NCBI RefSeq assembly: GCF_000003605.2
Contig: NW_003109080.1
Location: 297,086 to 327,782 of the forward strand
Length of the DNA stretch: 30,697 nt
Origin: Saccoglossus kowalevskii
Taxonomy: Eukaryota > Hemichordata > Enteropneusta > Harrimaniidae
Direction: 5' to 3'
Part shown: positions 9,401 to 24,400 of the stretch, piece after piece
Position numbering within the stretch: position 1 is the first letter of the stretch
Layout: every line of letters starts with the position of its first letter
Notes under the pieces: generated by a model
The model's input: only the letters and a program-made list of their open reading frames with translations
Databases searched by the model: none
What the model was told of the DNA's origin: nothing
Made by a program: the position numbers and the translations under genes

Positions 9401-12400
9401 ACAACTGCAGGGGAAAAAAAAAATTATTTAATTACATTTTAATTAGTTATCAAACCATCATAAATGAATTAAATTGATATGAAAATAATCTTTTCTATCA
9501 ACAAACTGAAGTTTTAATGCAACAAACTTGCACATGACAAGTATGCCCTCAACATTTCAACAGTGATGTTTGATTTCCGGAATAAATATTAACAAAGAAA
9601 AATGGTTTTTCAGGCTTCATGAGCTAGATGGAAGCCATCAAAGAAATGCTAGCCAGTTCCACCCTCAATGATGGCTTTTATGCACAATACCTTTCTCTTC
9701 TTTTTCTTCACTAACTTCAATGGTTTTCACTGGTTCTTTATTCTCAATATCTTCTTTTTCATTTTCTACCTCCATCTTATCTTCCTTCTCCACCTCCTCC
9801 TCTTTCACAACCGCATCTGCATCAGCATCCTCCACCTCCATTCCCTCATCCTTATTTTCTTTCTCTTCTTCCATACTCTCTTGCTTCTGTGCAGGCACTA
9901 TCTGAGTGACTGTCCTCCTGATTGGGATCTCCTCTGGGGATGGAGGAGATTCCTCCTTGTGGTTTTCTTCAGAGTCTGAGATACGACTTTCTTCTTCCTC
10001 TTCCTCTACTGCTAAGTCAATGACTGCCTCCATCTGAGCTGCTTTGATGTCTGGTATGATACCCTAAATTGTAACAAATCGTTAAAATGATCAACAAATA
10101 TATCAGTTTCCCAGGTATTATCCCCTGGCTCAGTCTACAATGGATCGTTGATAGGACATTTTATCACATAAATATTGTATGATATTTAGTCATACATGTA
10201 GATTGCGGATCTCAAAAGAAGCCATATAGACTATCCTTGATGAGACACTGTCGGCAACAAACTTCAAATTGTTGCATCAAAAACGAAGCTGAAAAAAATC
10301 ATAGCGTGATTCCTGACTCATAGATTTACACATCCATGAATGCATTTTCAATTCCCTTATATAGGCTTCAGTCCTTAATTTCCCAACTTTAACATTGGCA
10401 GGGCAAGAAACTGATTTCTCCAATGTACCGACTGTTAGATGATTTCCCATTTGATGTATAAATAGAATTTTTCAATTTAGTGAAAAATCTTAGCGAGGTG
10501 TCTTTGAAACGATAAACATATTGATATCCTCGGCAATACAATAATTCAGTGGGTTTTATACTACAATTCAACTCTCCATAGATGACATGTAAGAAACCTG
10601 AAACAAGGATATTTTACACATAGACAATTACATAACCAAGCAATTAAAGTCAATACACCCATGCATAGAAAATCCTGCACAAAAAAAACCCTGTTTACAC
10701 GTCTAGGTTACTCACAAATCACTAGTTTTAGGGGGGGGGGGGGTTAATGCAATGCTGAAATGAATTATTGATTTCAAAGTATGATCTTTTGGAATTGATT
10801 TTGGTAGAAACATTTTTTTTTATAAAATGGTAATGGCAATTTTTGTAAGGTAGGTATATGGAATGAAGTATATACCATCTGTCATGGTTGTTAACAGGTC
10901 ATTGTCGAAGCATGGTTAATGCACAGTTACCATGGTCTAAGCATTCTCATGATATTCTCACAGTGGTCCATCCATCCATAAATTTGATTACCAGTATTCA
11001 GAAAAGTCCAACGATCAAAGACGATGTTTTATAGTTAGACAGACAAATTTGGGGNNNNNNNNNNNNNNNNNNNNNNNNNNNNNNNNNNNNNNNNNNNNNN
11101 NNNNNNNNNNNNNNNNNNNNNNNNNNNNNNNNNNNNNNNNNNNNNNNNNNNNNNNNNNNNNNNNNNNNNNNNNNNNNNNNNNNNNNNNNNNNNNNNNNNN
11201 NNNNNNNNNNNNNNNNTTGATTACCAGTATTCAGAAAAGTCCAACGATCAAAGACGATGTTTATAGTTAGACAGACAAATTTGGGGCATTTGCAGGAGAT
11301 CGGAAAATAGATATGTCCCAAATGTTGGGGGGGGGGGGGGGGGCAAACTTAATCGAGCATTGGTGTTAAGTCGGACAAGAACAGTATTAGCATACATTGG
11401 GAAATCTTACTTTGAGTGAATCAGTACTGATGGACATAGCTGGTTTCTTACTGCTCACAGTCGTTTTACTCCTTCCACTTCCCCATTTTCTTTTCCTAGG
11501 TTGTTCTGCCTTTCCCTCTGTTGATACCGGCGAGTCATTCTTATCAGATTTTTTTTTAGCTGTAATAATATAGTTTGTAGCAACAATAACTATTTACGCA
11601 GGTTAAGCTGTAGTAATGGAATATATGCTTATGTTTTATGAAAGGAAGGTTATAATGCAGTATACTGCAAACAACATTTCATTACCACCATCAAGTCAAT
11701 GCATGTTGTGCTGGTATGTACACATGTATTGGAGCGGAAATGGGAAGGGGTCATACAGATATGATGCAACTCACATGAAATTGAAATTTTTCTGGACTTT
11801 GCCAGTTTACTAGGAGAGATGGCTCTCTTTCTTTCCACTGTCGTCTCCACTTCCTGTGAATATATTAAGTAAATTATATTACTAATTGGTAATGGTGATA
11901 ACTTAGTGTCTGTCTAATTTGTTCCTCAAAACAGCAGAAGATGACTTTTCCCTGTAAAATTACCATTAAGCAAGCATAAAGACAGGGAATAACAAACTGA
12001 CAACCCCCATCCCCACTAAACCTCCCCCTTAAATGCCTACAAGTGTTTGTTTTTTTTAAATATATAGGTTTATAGAAAAATTATGCTCTATTGAATGCAC
12101 ACACAATTTTATCTTGAAATCCAGTCCAACGAAATATGGTATACTATGAAAAAAAGAATATCAAAACATGCATCCTTGCCAAGTATTAATACAGTATAAT
12201 AGTGCCCATAAACAGACAATTTGTAACCAGTAGCAACAACTAATATCTATTGATTTTATCTGTGTGTGTTCAAAGATTTGTTTGTGCATTTTAGGTAATT
12301 GTTAGCTCTTCAGGCACTGCAAGAAAAAATATAGCTGCGTGTTATCAGCAGGAAGAGAAAAGAGCATCCAAAATTACTTACTTACTTGCATTAAAAAAAA

Positions 12401-15400
12401 AGAAGAAGATTTTATACCAATGCTTTAACCTTTTCACCACCAGTTCTTTTTTACATCATAAATTCACAAAATAGTATTTTTGATTGAGAAAAAATAGCCA
12501 AATTTTTTGAGTGTGACCTGAGAATAAACTCAAATTTTGCATGTTGGCTTCAAAATTAGGGCACATTTCCAGAAATATTGAAGAATATAAGAAAAATTTG
12601 GGCAAGTAAGTCTGGTGGTGAAAACTATGCACATCATAGCAAATAATGACCTTTTCAAAGGTCAAACTTTCCACTATTATTCAAGTAACTGTTTTATTTT
12701 TAGAATCACTCAGAACAGCAATTCTCTATTTATCTAATATCCTTATGGCAACATATTTGTGTGACAGTTATACTAATTCCAATCTAGTGATGTTTTACTC
12801 AAATTTTGACATTTTTTCCACCAATTTCTATGCCTTCTGATGAAATACTTGATTATGTATGAAGAAACATCAATAGCACGTTTTTATGTCACATGGTATG
12901 CAGCATAATACAGCCAATCACAAATTGCAAATAATGGACTGCAAGTTTTAGACTGATTTTATTTAACCTTTTTGCCCAAATTTGACTTTTTCACAGAAAT
13001 GTTTTTGGGAAGTAGGTATTTTTTCATATGTTGATGTGTTTGTTATTATTAACTTGTAATCAAAGTTTCATTGCAACCAAACATGTAATTTTTTTGTGTG
13101 AAGCTGATACTGTTAGTGGCACCTGACCGAATACCTAAACAGTAGACTAGTCGCTAGTTGTCACATTTTCCAAATAGTAAATCGCACATTGAATTAGTCT
13201 CAGATTAACATTTTTAACATTTACAGGATGAATACAGATGACCCATGCATATCAGGACCCACTATTCCAATAATTACCATTCATCAAGCAATGACCCAAG
13301 GTTACAGTGAATAAGCAAGAACTACATTTGTATGCATGCATGCATGGAATGTTTTTAATATCAGAGATGTAGCCAATAGTATGTTGCAGAATTCTATGTA
13401 GTTGGTGCGTGTATACGCGTGTGTGCATGTGTGGATTTGAATGTAAAAGTCACCTTCTGCTGGTAAATATAGAAAATCAAGTTATATCCAAAAAAATATG
13501 CAGAATTTTGACTGCCCAACTCTGGGCTTACATAAAACGATAAGCTTGAAAATCTGTCTAACAGTTAGTTTCCCCCAATGACCATTTTGAATGAAACCAC
13601 CAATAGGTACACTACCCAACCTATGCTGTAGCTGTCAACTTCAGGACATCAGACATTCCATGATGGTGATTGGGGAATGGGAACCGGTTGCTTTACTCAA
13701 TTGACCGAAATTATCAATAAACTGGCTGACGATCGATCCTGCACTGTGCTTTGGCTGCTTTCATACATCGCTGGGATAAGGGTCAGGCACTTTGTAGCGA
13801 TGTGCTCAGACCAACTGTTCTACAAACTCTAGTGTCTAGGATATGGAGTACCACACATAAGCTTGTGACCGAACATCTGGAAGGCGTGCAAAGTAACCAA
13901 AGCTATTTGATTGTAGTCTTTTTTGTCATCACTTTTTTAGTCATAAACGATGAAAGTTCAAGTTCTGTTTATGAAAAAACTGAAGCTGTATGATCTTAGT
14001 TCAATCCAGTTTGATGAATAGAGCAGTCTCCAAGATGATTTGATGTGTCCTTTAACAAATCAGTTGATAATCACATGCAGATTGTAAGCGTACAATTTGA
14101 AGAATGCACCTGTCAGCAGGTAACCATAGCTACAATTTGTGTACAGTTTCGATGTTCTGCATGATGTTAGCTGTACAAAGTTCAAAGCTAAGGAGTATGT
14201 GTTCAATTACAGTCTACCAGGTTCATTTTAAATCAGTTTGTTAGCGAGACGGAAGACTCGTATGACAATTTCATAGTATTGCCATGCACCACAAAGATTG
14301 TTCTTGATGATGAAAACTGATAGCATGTTGCAGAATGTTCAGTATCCCACAGTAAATATCACCGAAGGCTCATTTTGTACACATTTACAGTTGTGCAGCT
14401 TGTAGAGTCAAGCAATTCGTTCATGTCCTTTCAATCATAATTTATTCCAGTAAGTCACAGCATAAAATATGTTGTATCAGCAGTAGTAACAATCAATGCT
14501 ACTACACACGTCCATCAGGCTATTACAAATCATTCACACAATCTGTCCTAAACAATATCTCTCCTTTGTTGCTTGATATTGTTTGTCGTTGCAGATAGTC
14601 CAAATATATACAGAAGTAAGATCCCACTGCAGCAGTTGTATCATACAGGTGTTCACTAAACCGCAATATTGTCGTGCAGTAGACACCATGCTCATTACAA
14701 GTACAAGTCCACGCATAGTAGCAATATGCTATATTACAGTCCAGCGACAGCCAAGGGAGTGTAATCTCTCTCACACACAGAGTCTTGTTGTGCAGTACAG
14801 GACAAGATAGGAACACATTTGCTGGCTTAGAATGACATCTGTCTTTAATTTAGGCAGCATCAGGTAATTGCATCCATGGGTAACCCATCAGAACCCTCCT
14901 TGACTGGGTAGATATAGTAAGGAGCATTGATAATAGAGTGAGGGAAGGAGTGAGCATACTGACTCGCTCTCAATTTCAATTACTAAAACAGAGGGTTTGA
15001 TTATAACACAACACTATGAAAAACATTCCGTAATCATAACACATTGTCATTCAGCATCAATACAAGTTTTCATCGTCAAACAATTGAAGTCAGAGGCGAG
15101 TAGACTATCAAGCAGACTGTGCACCACGGTACCATGTGGGTTAACAGACGCAAACCAAAACAACATCACATGGATTGAATGTGGACCTACAATATCCACA
15201 CAGTTGATAGTACCATATAAATGGCTAACACAGGAATATTCGGAAAACTAAGCTAAGTTATTCCTTTGTGACTGGCTGAATACTGAAGAAAAAACTTGGG
15301 AAACCCGAACTAGTTTTTTAAAGTTATGAACGTCAATATAATATACACATATTTTGCTAATTTTTCAATCTACAAAGTCCCCAAAGAAGGTTATTGGAAA

Positions 15401-18400
15401 ATGCTAACTTTAACATATTTGAGGGAACCTTTTTTAGAAAAGGATTTCAAAAGAATTTCTAGTGCATTTAAAGCTTTCCCATTTTAAACTAGATGACAAG
15501 ATCTATTCCTTAGCATTTTTGCACTATTGAATTCTGTCATTGTTTTCAATTTTCAGGCAACCTCTAACCAATTTGAAATGCACTTTTCAGTAATTGTTTG
15601 GGCCTTTCACACATTAGAGATTATACCACTCTTTTTAAAAAAGATGACTTCTGCATTTCACCATTTCCACTGGCCTCACCAATTTCTTCCAAATAGCAAA
15701 ACAGGGTTCATCTTTCAAGCCATTTCTTGAAACTGTGCTTGTTCAGAAATAAAATTAATCATCCACCAATCCCAGTGCGTAATTTACATGACAGTGAATG
15801 TCTCTTCTGACCATTGTTTGGTATCGCATGAACCTCATTTCTTGCTTGAAGCTACATGACAGGCTTATGCGACCATCTCTCAATACTAAATGGCATTATG
15901 GCAAAACCAATATTCTATCACACTACCAACCAGGTCTAAAAACCTTACCCTAAGGATCCTCCAAAGTCACATCCACAGTTGAACCCCAGACAGTATGTGC
16001 CACTGGTTTTACCCGACTATGGCACACTGACCTAGTTCAATCTCTAATTAGAATTTAATCTAACAATGGAGGAGATGTATCCACCCCTTACGTTTTAGAA
16101 AGTCCCACTGAAAGGTAAAAAAAGCATGGCGCACAGAAGGTTTTGATAGTCTACACACCCCTTACAAAATACGTGAATGACGAGAGTAATTTTCTTTTTA
16201 GGTTAACTGAATAGGTTCATTCTAGCACAATAATGATAATAAACATATTTAGTGATATATTCTTAACTTGCTTGAGTTATTACATACTCCTTCCCTCAAT
16301 GTTTGTAATGCCATGGGGTTTTCAAGTGTTCAAAATAACCTACCTGCTCTTCACTTTTCACAATTTTCTCCTCTAGCTCAGACTCTGCATCATTGTCATT
16401 CGATTTGCCTTCTTCTGTATCCATAATGACTGGCTCATCATCTCTGTCTTCTCCTTGCCGGCTGTCCCATCGGCTTTTTTTATCCTTTGTTATCTTCTGT
16501 TTAATTGGTTCACTGCAAAAAAAAAAAACGAAAACAAATTTGAATCGTCACAGTCGACACACATAAATTTTATGTGAACAAAATGCACAATGCAAGCGCT
16601 ACAGTTGTCGCGCAACACATGTTCAATTTGATGCTGTGGGTCCCATATCAAACGTAACATCTGGTTATCTAGACGACATTAATTGCAACTTCTGCCTAAC
16701 TGATTGAATGAAAAAATGAAATAAATAGATTTGCAATCATTTGTAGAAACTCTATATTTCAGCTAGAATACAAAACATGTACACATACACTAACGAATCA
16801 GTTGCAATAGCATTTCATTTAACTGCCAATAGACCAATTGTTATTACACCCTCAAATTACTACCTACATAATCCTTTCAAGCTCCAATTAATTTTTCATC
16901 ACATAGACAGTTATTATTATTAATTAATATCATACTGAATACATATTAGTGGTTCAGCTATTTAAAACAAGCAGCCTCTCGACTGAGATAGCTCCGCTGT
17001 TAGCAATGCACATTTCAATTAAAGAACAGAAGATATCATTAGAAAATGAACAATATGCATAGTATCAAAGAAATAGGACTTGCTGTTTTCAACAAGAATT
17101 CAAAAATATCATTTTTCACCATAAATGATTGTGGTTTTTAACAAGAGAACATCACTTTTTACCAAAAATGACAAAAATATTCACCAAAATTAGAGAATTG
17201 AAGATATCATTACAAAATGAACAAATCAGAAAAAGGTCCACATGTAGTACCTATATATGTAATATCAAAGCAATTGGACTTGTGGTTTTTAACAAGAAGT
17301 CGAAAATATCACTTTTTACTAAAAATGACAAAAATATTCACCAAAATTAGAGAATTGAAGATATGATCATGAAATGAACAAATCTAAGAGAGGTCTGCCC
17401 AAGGTACATATACACCAAGTATCAAAGCATTCAGACTTGTAGTTTTCAAGAAGAAGTCGAAAAAGTAAAACATTGACACAGACGACTGACAATCACTCAT
17501 ATGATAAGCTCCGCTCGACAAAGTCGACAGCGGAGCTAAAAATAGGAAAGGGATGCCTAAAGCTGAAAGGATATAACAGAAAGAATACAGGTAAGTGTAT
17601 TTCTTTATCCTAAAGATGCTTTTTTTAAATTCAATACAAGCATTTTTTTCATAAATACTATACTATCCAAATACTATTTCACTGGTTCCTCACTCCCGAA
17701 TCTCGCGAACTTTGACCAACATTTTGAGCTCAACAACTATGTAAATTCATTATATTCACTATGTAATGTCATGAAGGTGCACATAGCATATGGGAAAAAC
17801 AAACAACTGTCATCCATTGATTAAAAAACTAGCATATTCAGATTAAAAGAATGCTACATTTTTTCAGCCAATCAATACGACAGTCATCCACAAGCTGTGG
17901 AGAGAAAATATTATCAGAACTTTCGGAGAATAATGAAGAACACAGCAGAAGAGTAGTTGTGTACCCACGTTACCCCAATACATACACTAACCTTGGTTGG
18001 TCAGCTTGTGGCCTTTCTTCCATGGACATCTCAGCTTCAGGTGCGGTGTGGTAACTCTCATCTCTTGGATCTTCTTTTACATGAATTGGTGACTGGCTAG
18101 GACTCTCACTGCTGCTCTCTTGGGGATCTACAGATTTCACCTGAATATAAAAATATCAATAAATGAAAAGCTTTGGAAAGTATGAAATATTCAAAAGTCA
18201 TGTGTTTATTAAAAAAAAACTGTTGTAGCAAAACAATCCATATTGTCTGTGGGCACTACACAGATCTATTATTTCTAAATTTTGAAAGTTTTTTGGTTCA
18301 TGATTCAACTTGGGAAATTATCATGGGCCACTAATTACAACAAGGGCATAATTACAGGACTGTGGGCCACCTATTATCTAGCACTGACCCAAAATGAAAG

Positions 18401-21400
18401 CAAAAATGACCTGCTTTCCAACATTTCGTGTCACAATATTATACTCTACAGTGCATGTTTATACGCGAAAAATTGACTAAAATTGCTTTCCAATTCAAAT
18501 TTTTACCATCTTCTTGAAATTCACCATTTTTGTTTACATACTGATAAGTATGTCATTTATGGCTCTGCCTGAAATTAATGCAGATCTTTTCCTGATTCTG
18601 AATATACATGTATATACAAATATATATATATATATATACATGTAGATAGAAGTCCTTGGTAGCACAGTACATTTAACCTATATAGCCTATGGTAGTACAA
18701 GGGTTAATACAGTGCATATGTTATTATGGTACATGTAATGTACACATATATAATGTACATTCCAGATTGTTTCAATGCCCATAAGTAACAAAAACTGTGG
18801 TAATCCAGGAAGCTACAAATCTTTGTCGGATTCTAGTCAACATGCATTTCAGAGGATTAACCTGAATGCTGTCTTTTTTCTAATCAGAATGAGAATTTAA
18901 AATCCTTTGCAATTCCCCATGGGCAGGAGTTAACCCTCCCCCTTGTTTGATATGTGCCCTTTAGATTTATCTTGTGTTTTTCATTTGAATTAAAATGCTA
19001 AAAGCTTCAATCCAGGAAATGACGAGTACCTCCAAGGGTACACATGTCTGAGTTTATGCAAGGCTTACAATGGGTTTTATTTTTCTAAATTGAATAAGTT
19101 ACATAATAACACGATTGGTCTAAATTAGGAGCACATTTCTACGTTAGGTGAATGTAAACTAACAATTGCATTTCATGAAGCCTTCAAAGAGCACTTATTT
19201 TGATTATGTTAATGTATTATTTTATGTATTATTTTATTACAGACAAACCTTTCATTCACATAAACACAAATTCTAACTAATATGGTACCTGTCATACAAA
19301 GCAGTATTTCCTTATTTTGAATTTAAAACCTGGATGAACATGCATGCAGCATGAAATCTGAGCATCTAGTTAATTAGTCAACAATAGTGAATCACATTTT
19401 CATTTGGTTACAACCTTCTTGTCATGAAACTATGAAAATACAGAGGAAATATTTAAAGAAAGGTAAATTAAACATTAAAAAAAAAAATATACAATAATAG
19501 CAAAAGTATGTAACATTTAACATTATTAATTCTGTTTTATTTTCAGTGACCAAAGTTCTTCATTTTTGGGGGCAAATCAAAAAGTAAATTTTATGTAAAC
19601 AAGTTCAAGAATTACTATGCCAATTAGCTATGGTCATTTCATCAATATGTATTATTTAATTTCTTGTATTTCCTTTTATGTAGTGAATGACTAGCCCTTA
19701 GTTGTATCAAGGAAATCTATTCTGTAAACTAACCCAGGTGTCATTTTTCACATCTTTAGTTAATGCTTGTTTATAACCTACCTACCAAATAATCAAACTT
19801 TTTATCTTACAGATGTTTTTTTTAAATTTATTCTATTTGACTTGATCAGCCAAGAAATACAACAATAAAAATTGTGTATATAAAAACACTTGTGCAGCAG
19901 TAATTACCAAGAAATAAATATCATGTTAACATTTAGTTTTTGAGTTAAAACAGATGTGCAATTTTTACACACACAGGTCACTGAGACGATGGATAGGAAG
20001 TAGTCACATCATTGTGAAAATGCAGTTTTCAACATAGCCGGTATTATAATGTAATATGTGTATATTACACCAATTTGTCGAAAAACTAGCAATACCTGCG
20101 AATTTTAAAGTTAAAGAAATACACCTTCCAGAAACTAAAGTTTGCATATGACAGGCAGGCTATTTGTTAGAGTAACCTAAATTGCAACAATCACAATTTC
20201 CATAAATTTCACAATTCACAGTATATCAGGCCCAACACAAAATTGCTATTATTACTAGATCCCCTTGAAAACTGGTACATGATTCAGCAAAGAATGAAAT
20301 AACCTTTTATATTTTTTGTAAACCAGAACTTTTTGAAAAAGAGGCGATTTTATTTTTCAATAGACTTAAATTTTTAATCCACCCAAGACATTCATTTATT
20401 TATTATATTTTGTAATTAGGCTAACAAGTACTGAAACCCTAACTATAATTTTTTTATTATTATTTTTTTTTTATACTGAACACAGTCTTATGCTGGGAAA
20501 ATTATATGTATATATGATAATACAAACTATACAAAAATAACTGTACACCTACACACATTTCTTAAAGACATGTCAGACACCAGCAAATTTATATTTTGTT
20601 TAAAAGCTTTACGTAACAAAATGACACAGGTAACATGTAGGCGGTCAATCTTTTGAAAACATGAATTAACAACACAACACACGTCTGCCACACGCTAGAC
20701 ACAATGTCACATTTCCTCATCTAAAGGTCAAATTGACCACCACACAGACATCCATATTCAAATGTAATGCCAGCACAACAACACCATTCCCATGCTAGGG
20801 TTAGGAGCTTCAATGTCCTTGACATAGATTACATGCCAACTATATCACAACTGTATTGTCCAATAGTGATGAATTGATAAATAAACAGCAACCATAGAAC
20901 CCCGAATACAAAGAGAATATGTTGTTCGTTTAGCACATTTACAGAGATCCCAGACATGTGAGAATTAAAAAACAGTTGAATAATTATTATATTACCTTCG
21001 TCCCCATATTATTACAGATGCAATCAAAGTCAGCTGATAAGAAGGGATAAAAGAATGCCTAGTAATTTCCTCTGACTACGTTTACACTTCACAGATATCA
21101 CAGAAATGATATAATCCATTAATAATTAGTTACAATCAAGTGGGTAGCCACATAATCACAAAAAACACTGGTAGACATCAGAACTACAGCACATGGCCAC
21201 ATAGAAAATTCTGAACTAGACCACTTAACTTGAGAGTTATTAGCCACTTCCCACAATTCTCAGAAAAAAAGACCACATAGCTTTACAGAAATATACACCA
21301 TCCCTCAGAGAAAAAGTGTTAAAATCATGTTGCTTTGGTTTTCACTTCAAAAAACACAACATAGTTCATAGAATCTAACAATAACTTCACAGTAGTTTAT

Positions 21401-24400
21401 TCTTTATAACAATTCTACAGTTTTAATACGCTTTCTGTATAATAATCAGTGGTCTCATCAGAAACACAGCTAATTTGCATAATGATTTATTAAGTGTTGT
21501 GATAATTATGCTATATTGTTGATTCAAAATTATAGAGCAGGGGTCAGTCTCCAATAAATAATAGGAGAGAAGCATGCACTAGACAGAAATAATAGAATAT
21601 ACAAAAATTAGGCCTGCATACTAACAAGGAATTTATGGTAATGAGCAGCGTTACTATGGTCATGATACAAATACATGCATCTTTCTCGTACATATAAAGG
21701 TAGCTTGATCGATATTACATTATTATTTTCTTTCTATTTTGCACCAAATTACATATTTAGCATGTATTGTAGTGAAAACCACTCAAATAATTAAGGGGCT
21801 TTCTGCTCCTGAACTGAGATTTGATTTACCGGTTAATTATTTTAATTAAAATATCAATAAAATACGCTTTTATCTGGAACAAATCATTGGGAAAGGAGTG
21901 GAGCTGGCTTCCTACACACAGTACTTACCCATCAATACCACATTTTTAATGCTTATTTTATGCTTCAAATGAATTATTTTCATTGCTTTCATTTTCAATG
22001 GTGCCTGGCAGAACCCCCCCCCCCCTAAAATCATGATTTGGTCATATTACAATTTAACTTTGTTGATCTTTGCAAGGGTTATTATGTCACTAATTTTTAT
22101 TCATTTCAAATTCTTCAATATCCAATGCTTTTAGCATACATTTGCCTAGTTCTTCATTGACAACCATTGCCCCCCCCCCCAATAAGTAATTTCTTAATTT
22201 TACTGTATTGAAAAATATATACATGCATTTACTATGTCAGCTATAAATGCACACATTGCACTGTTGGGGCATTCCCATGATGTCATCACAAATCAGACGA
22301 GCAAAACAGGCCAAAAATTGCATTACATGCAAATAAATTTACTGATGTGATTAGCGATGTTTCAGAATTACTTAATCTTGGAGTTGTGTCAGCAGTGATA
22401 GAGTGGTAAAAATTGCCAATAAATTTGTTGTGTAGCAAATTGGAATAAATCTTCACATTGCACATTGTGTTGTGAGACTTGTTTTTGTCACATCATTGAA
22501 ATGATGAAATGGATAGGATTCACAAATTTTAAATAAATGACATGCACCAGTAACCTCTAGTACAGACAACAGGTTTAAACGAAACTGGCCAAGATAAATG
22601 GTTGATGACATGATACAAAACATGTGCATATGAATACTATTATCTCTTGTCTTTGTACCAAACCAAAGGTCATCAAAATAAAATACAAATCAAAATGCAT
22701 ATTTAAGTTTCACTGCTAGAGTTAATCGCGATTTCAGAATTTTATGTAATTTGTAAAGACAAAATTTTGCACTAGTCACTGACACTGTCTCGTATAACAC
22801 CACTTTTCACTGCTAAAAAATGTTGTGGTTTACATTGACTCGTGAAATTTACGAAAATTTGTCTTTCACAATTTACAGTATATAATTATATCCTATCTTT
22901 GTAAGCAGTCAAAGCATGTTTAGGAAATGGTTAAAACACAGGGCTGCATATCATGTGTAACGTTCATACGTTTAAATAAATCATTCAAGACGTGCCTGAA
23001 AACTACTGATTCTTTGGAAACAAAACATGTCACCAGCCAGTCAATATCAACCAAACAAACAATGTGTATATGTAGTCTACACTATGACTAAATCAGTCCA
23101 CACATGTACAAGAAACAATTCTGAACAGCACACAAATGTACATACAAACGAACAGATCCACAAAACAAAGTTTCTGTTTTCGACTATATCCATTGGAGAC
23201 TAAAAACAAGAAATACTCACATTTGACGACATTCTCTGACCATCTTCTTCATCTTCATCAGATGAAGAGGAGGAAGAAGAAGAGGAGGAAGATGAATCGG
23301 ATGAGCTGTCTGATGGAGATCTGATTTCTCTTTTTGCTTCCCTGGACTCCTCCTTACCATCTTCACCTTCCTTCACCATTTTCTCATCACCACTATGTAC
23401 ATCCACTTCAGAGAATTTCTTGTCGGTTTTCTTCTTAGCTTCATCTTCTACTTCTTTTTCTAGTTCTTCAACCTTTTCTGGTAGATCAGGTTTTTCGTTA
23501 CGATCACTTTTCACCTCAATTTTCTTACCTCCTTTTGCCTCCTCAGTTGTCTCAGTGTCAATTTTTCCTTTTTTGTCATCTTTAGTTTTGGGAATTTTTA
23601 CCTCTGCTTGTTCCTCTTCGTTCTTTGTGTCACATGGCTTCTCAATGACCTTTGAACTCTCCTCCTGTACATCTGCAGTTGCTGATTCCAACACCTCTGC
23701 ATTTTCTCCCTTACTGTCACCTTTACCATGCTGTCTACTTTCAAGAGCCTCTCTCTCCTCAGATTTCCCATCATCTTGTTTTTCTACAACATCTTTCTTT
23801 CTGGATCTAACTTCCACTTTAATCTCTTCTGTGACAGCCCCATTCTCTTCTTCTGTTGTATCACTTTCATCAGATTTTTGTTTGCTCAGTGACTGATTCA
23901 ATTCTTCAACCTGGTCAGCGAGAGCAGTAGGGATACCAGCACCCAATGACTCCTTTTCACTTTCTGACTGTCTTCGCTGTTTCGTGGCTTCTTCCTCTTT
24001 TTCTTCTTGGATCTCAGCCTGGTGTGCTGCAGCGGCAGCTACAAAACAGATTGAATTCAATCAAGATCACGTGACCACATGCTCGTCAGGAGTAGTCAAG
24101 TGGCCAAACTTTATATCGTATTAGTACACAGACACAGTTTGTTTTGATTGATCAGATTACCAAATAGCGGTACAGATTTAAAGATCTATCAAATTGCCAT
24201 ACCAGATTTTACACAACACAATGCTAGTACTTTAAAATCTGTATTATTAGCTGTGGCTTATATTAAAATGGTACATGTACAATGCAACAGGAGGGTTGCG
24301 GCTTCTATTATAGCAACCGCACATATAGAAATGATGAATTTTTGATTCTCAATTATTCAAAAAGAATGGGTGCGACTTCTATTTGGGATGCAGCTTCTAA

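Noticed and set aside
9668-9979. Plus-strand frames opposite exon 9 and exon 12 (8002-8271)
   Set aside because: Shadows of Glu- and Arg-rich coding sequence on the minus strand.
11049-11321. Frames running through the N gap
   Set aside because: They consist mostly of undefined residues and the duplicated contig end.
13751-13993. 80-codon plus-strand frame in intron 6, and 97-codon minus-strand frame at 14523-14816
   Set aside because: No recognisable family, no splice context matching Acinus phases, and overlapping frames on both strands. Chance frames in slightly GC-richer DNA fit better.
23420-23896. 158-codon plus-strand frame opposite exon 4
   Set aside because: Antisense shadow of the E/K/S-rich exon 4; its Ser/Phe-rich composition is what the complement of Glu and Lys codons gives.
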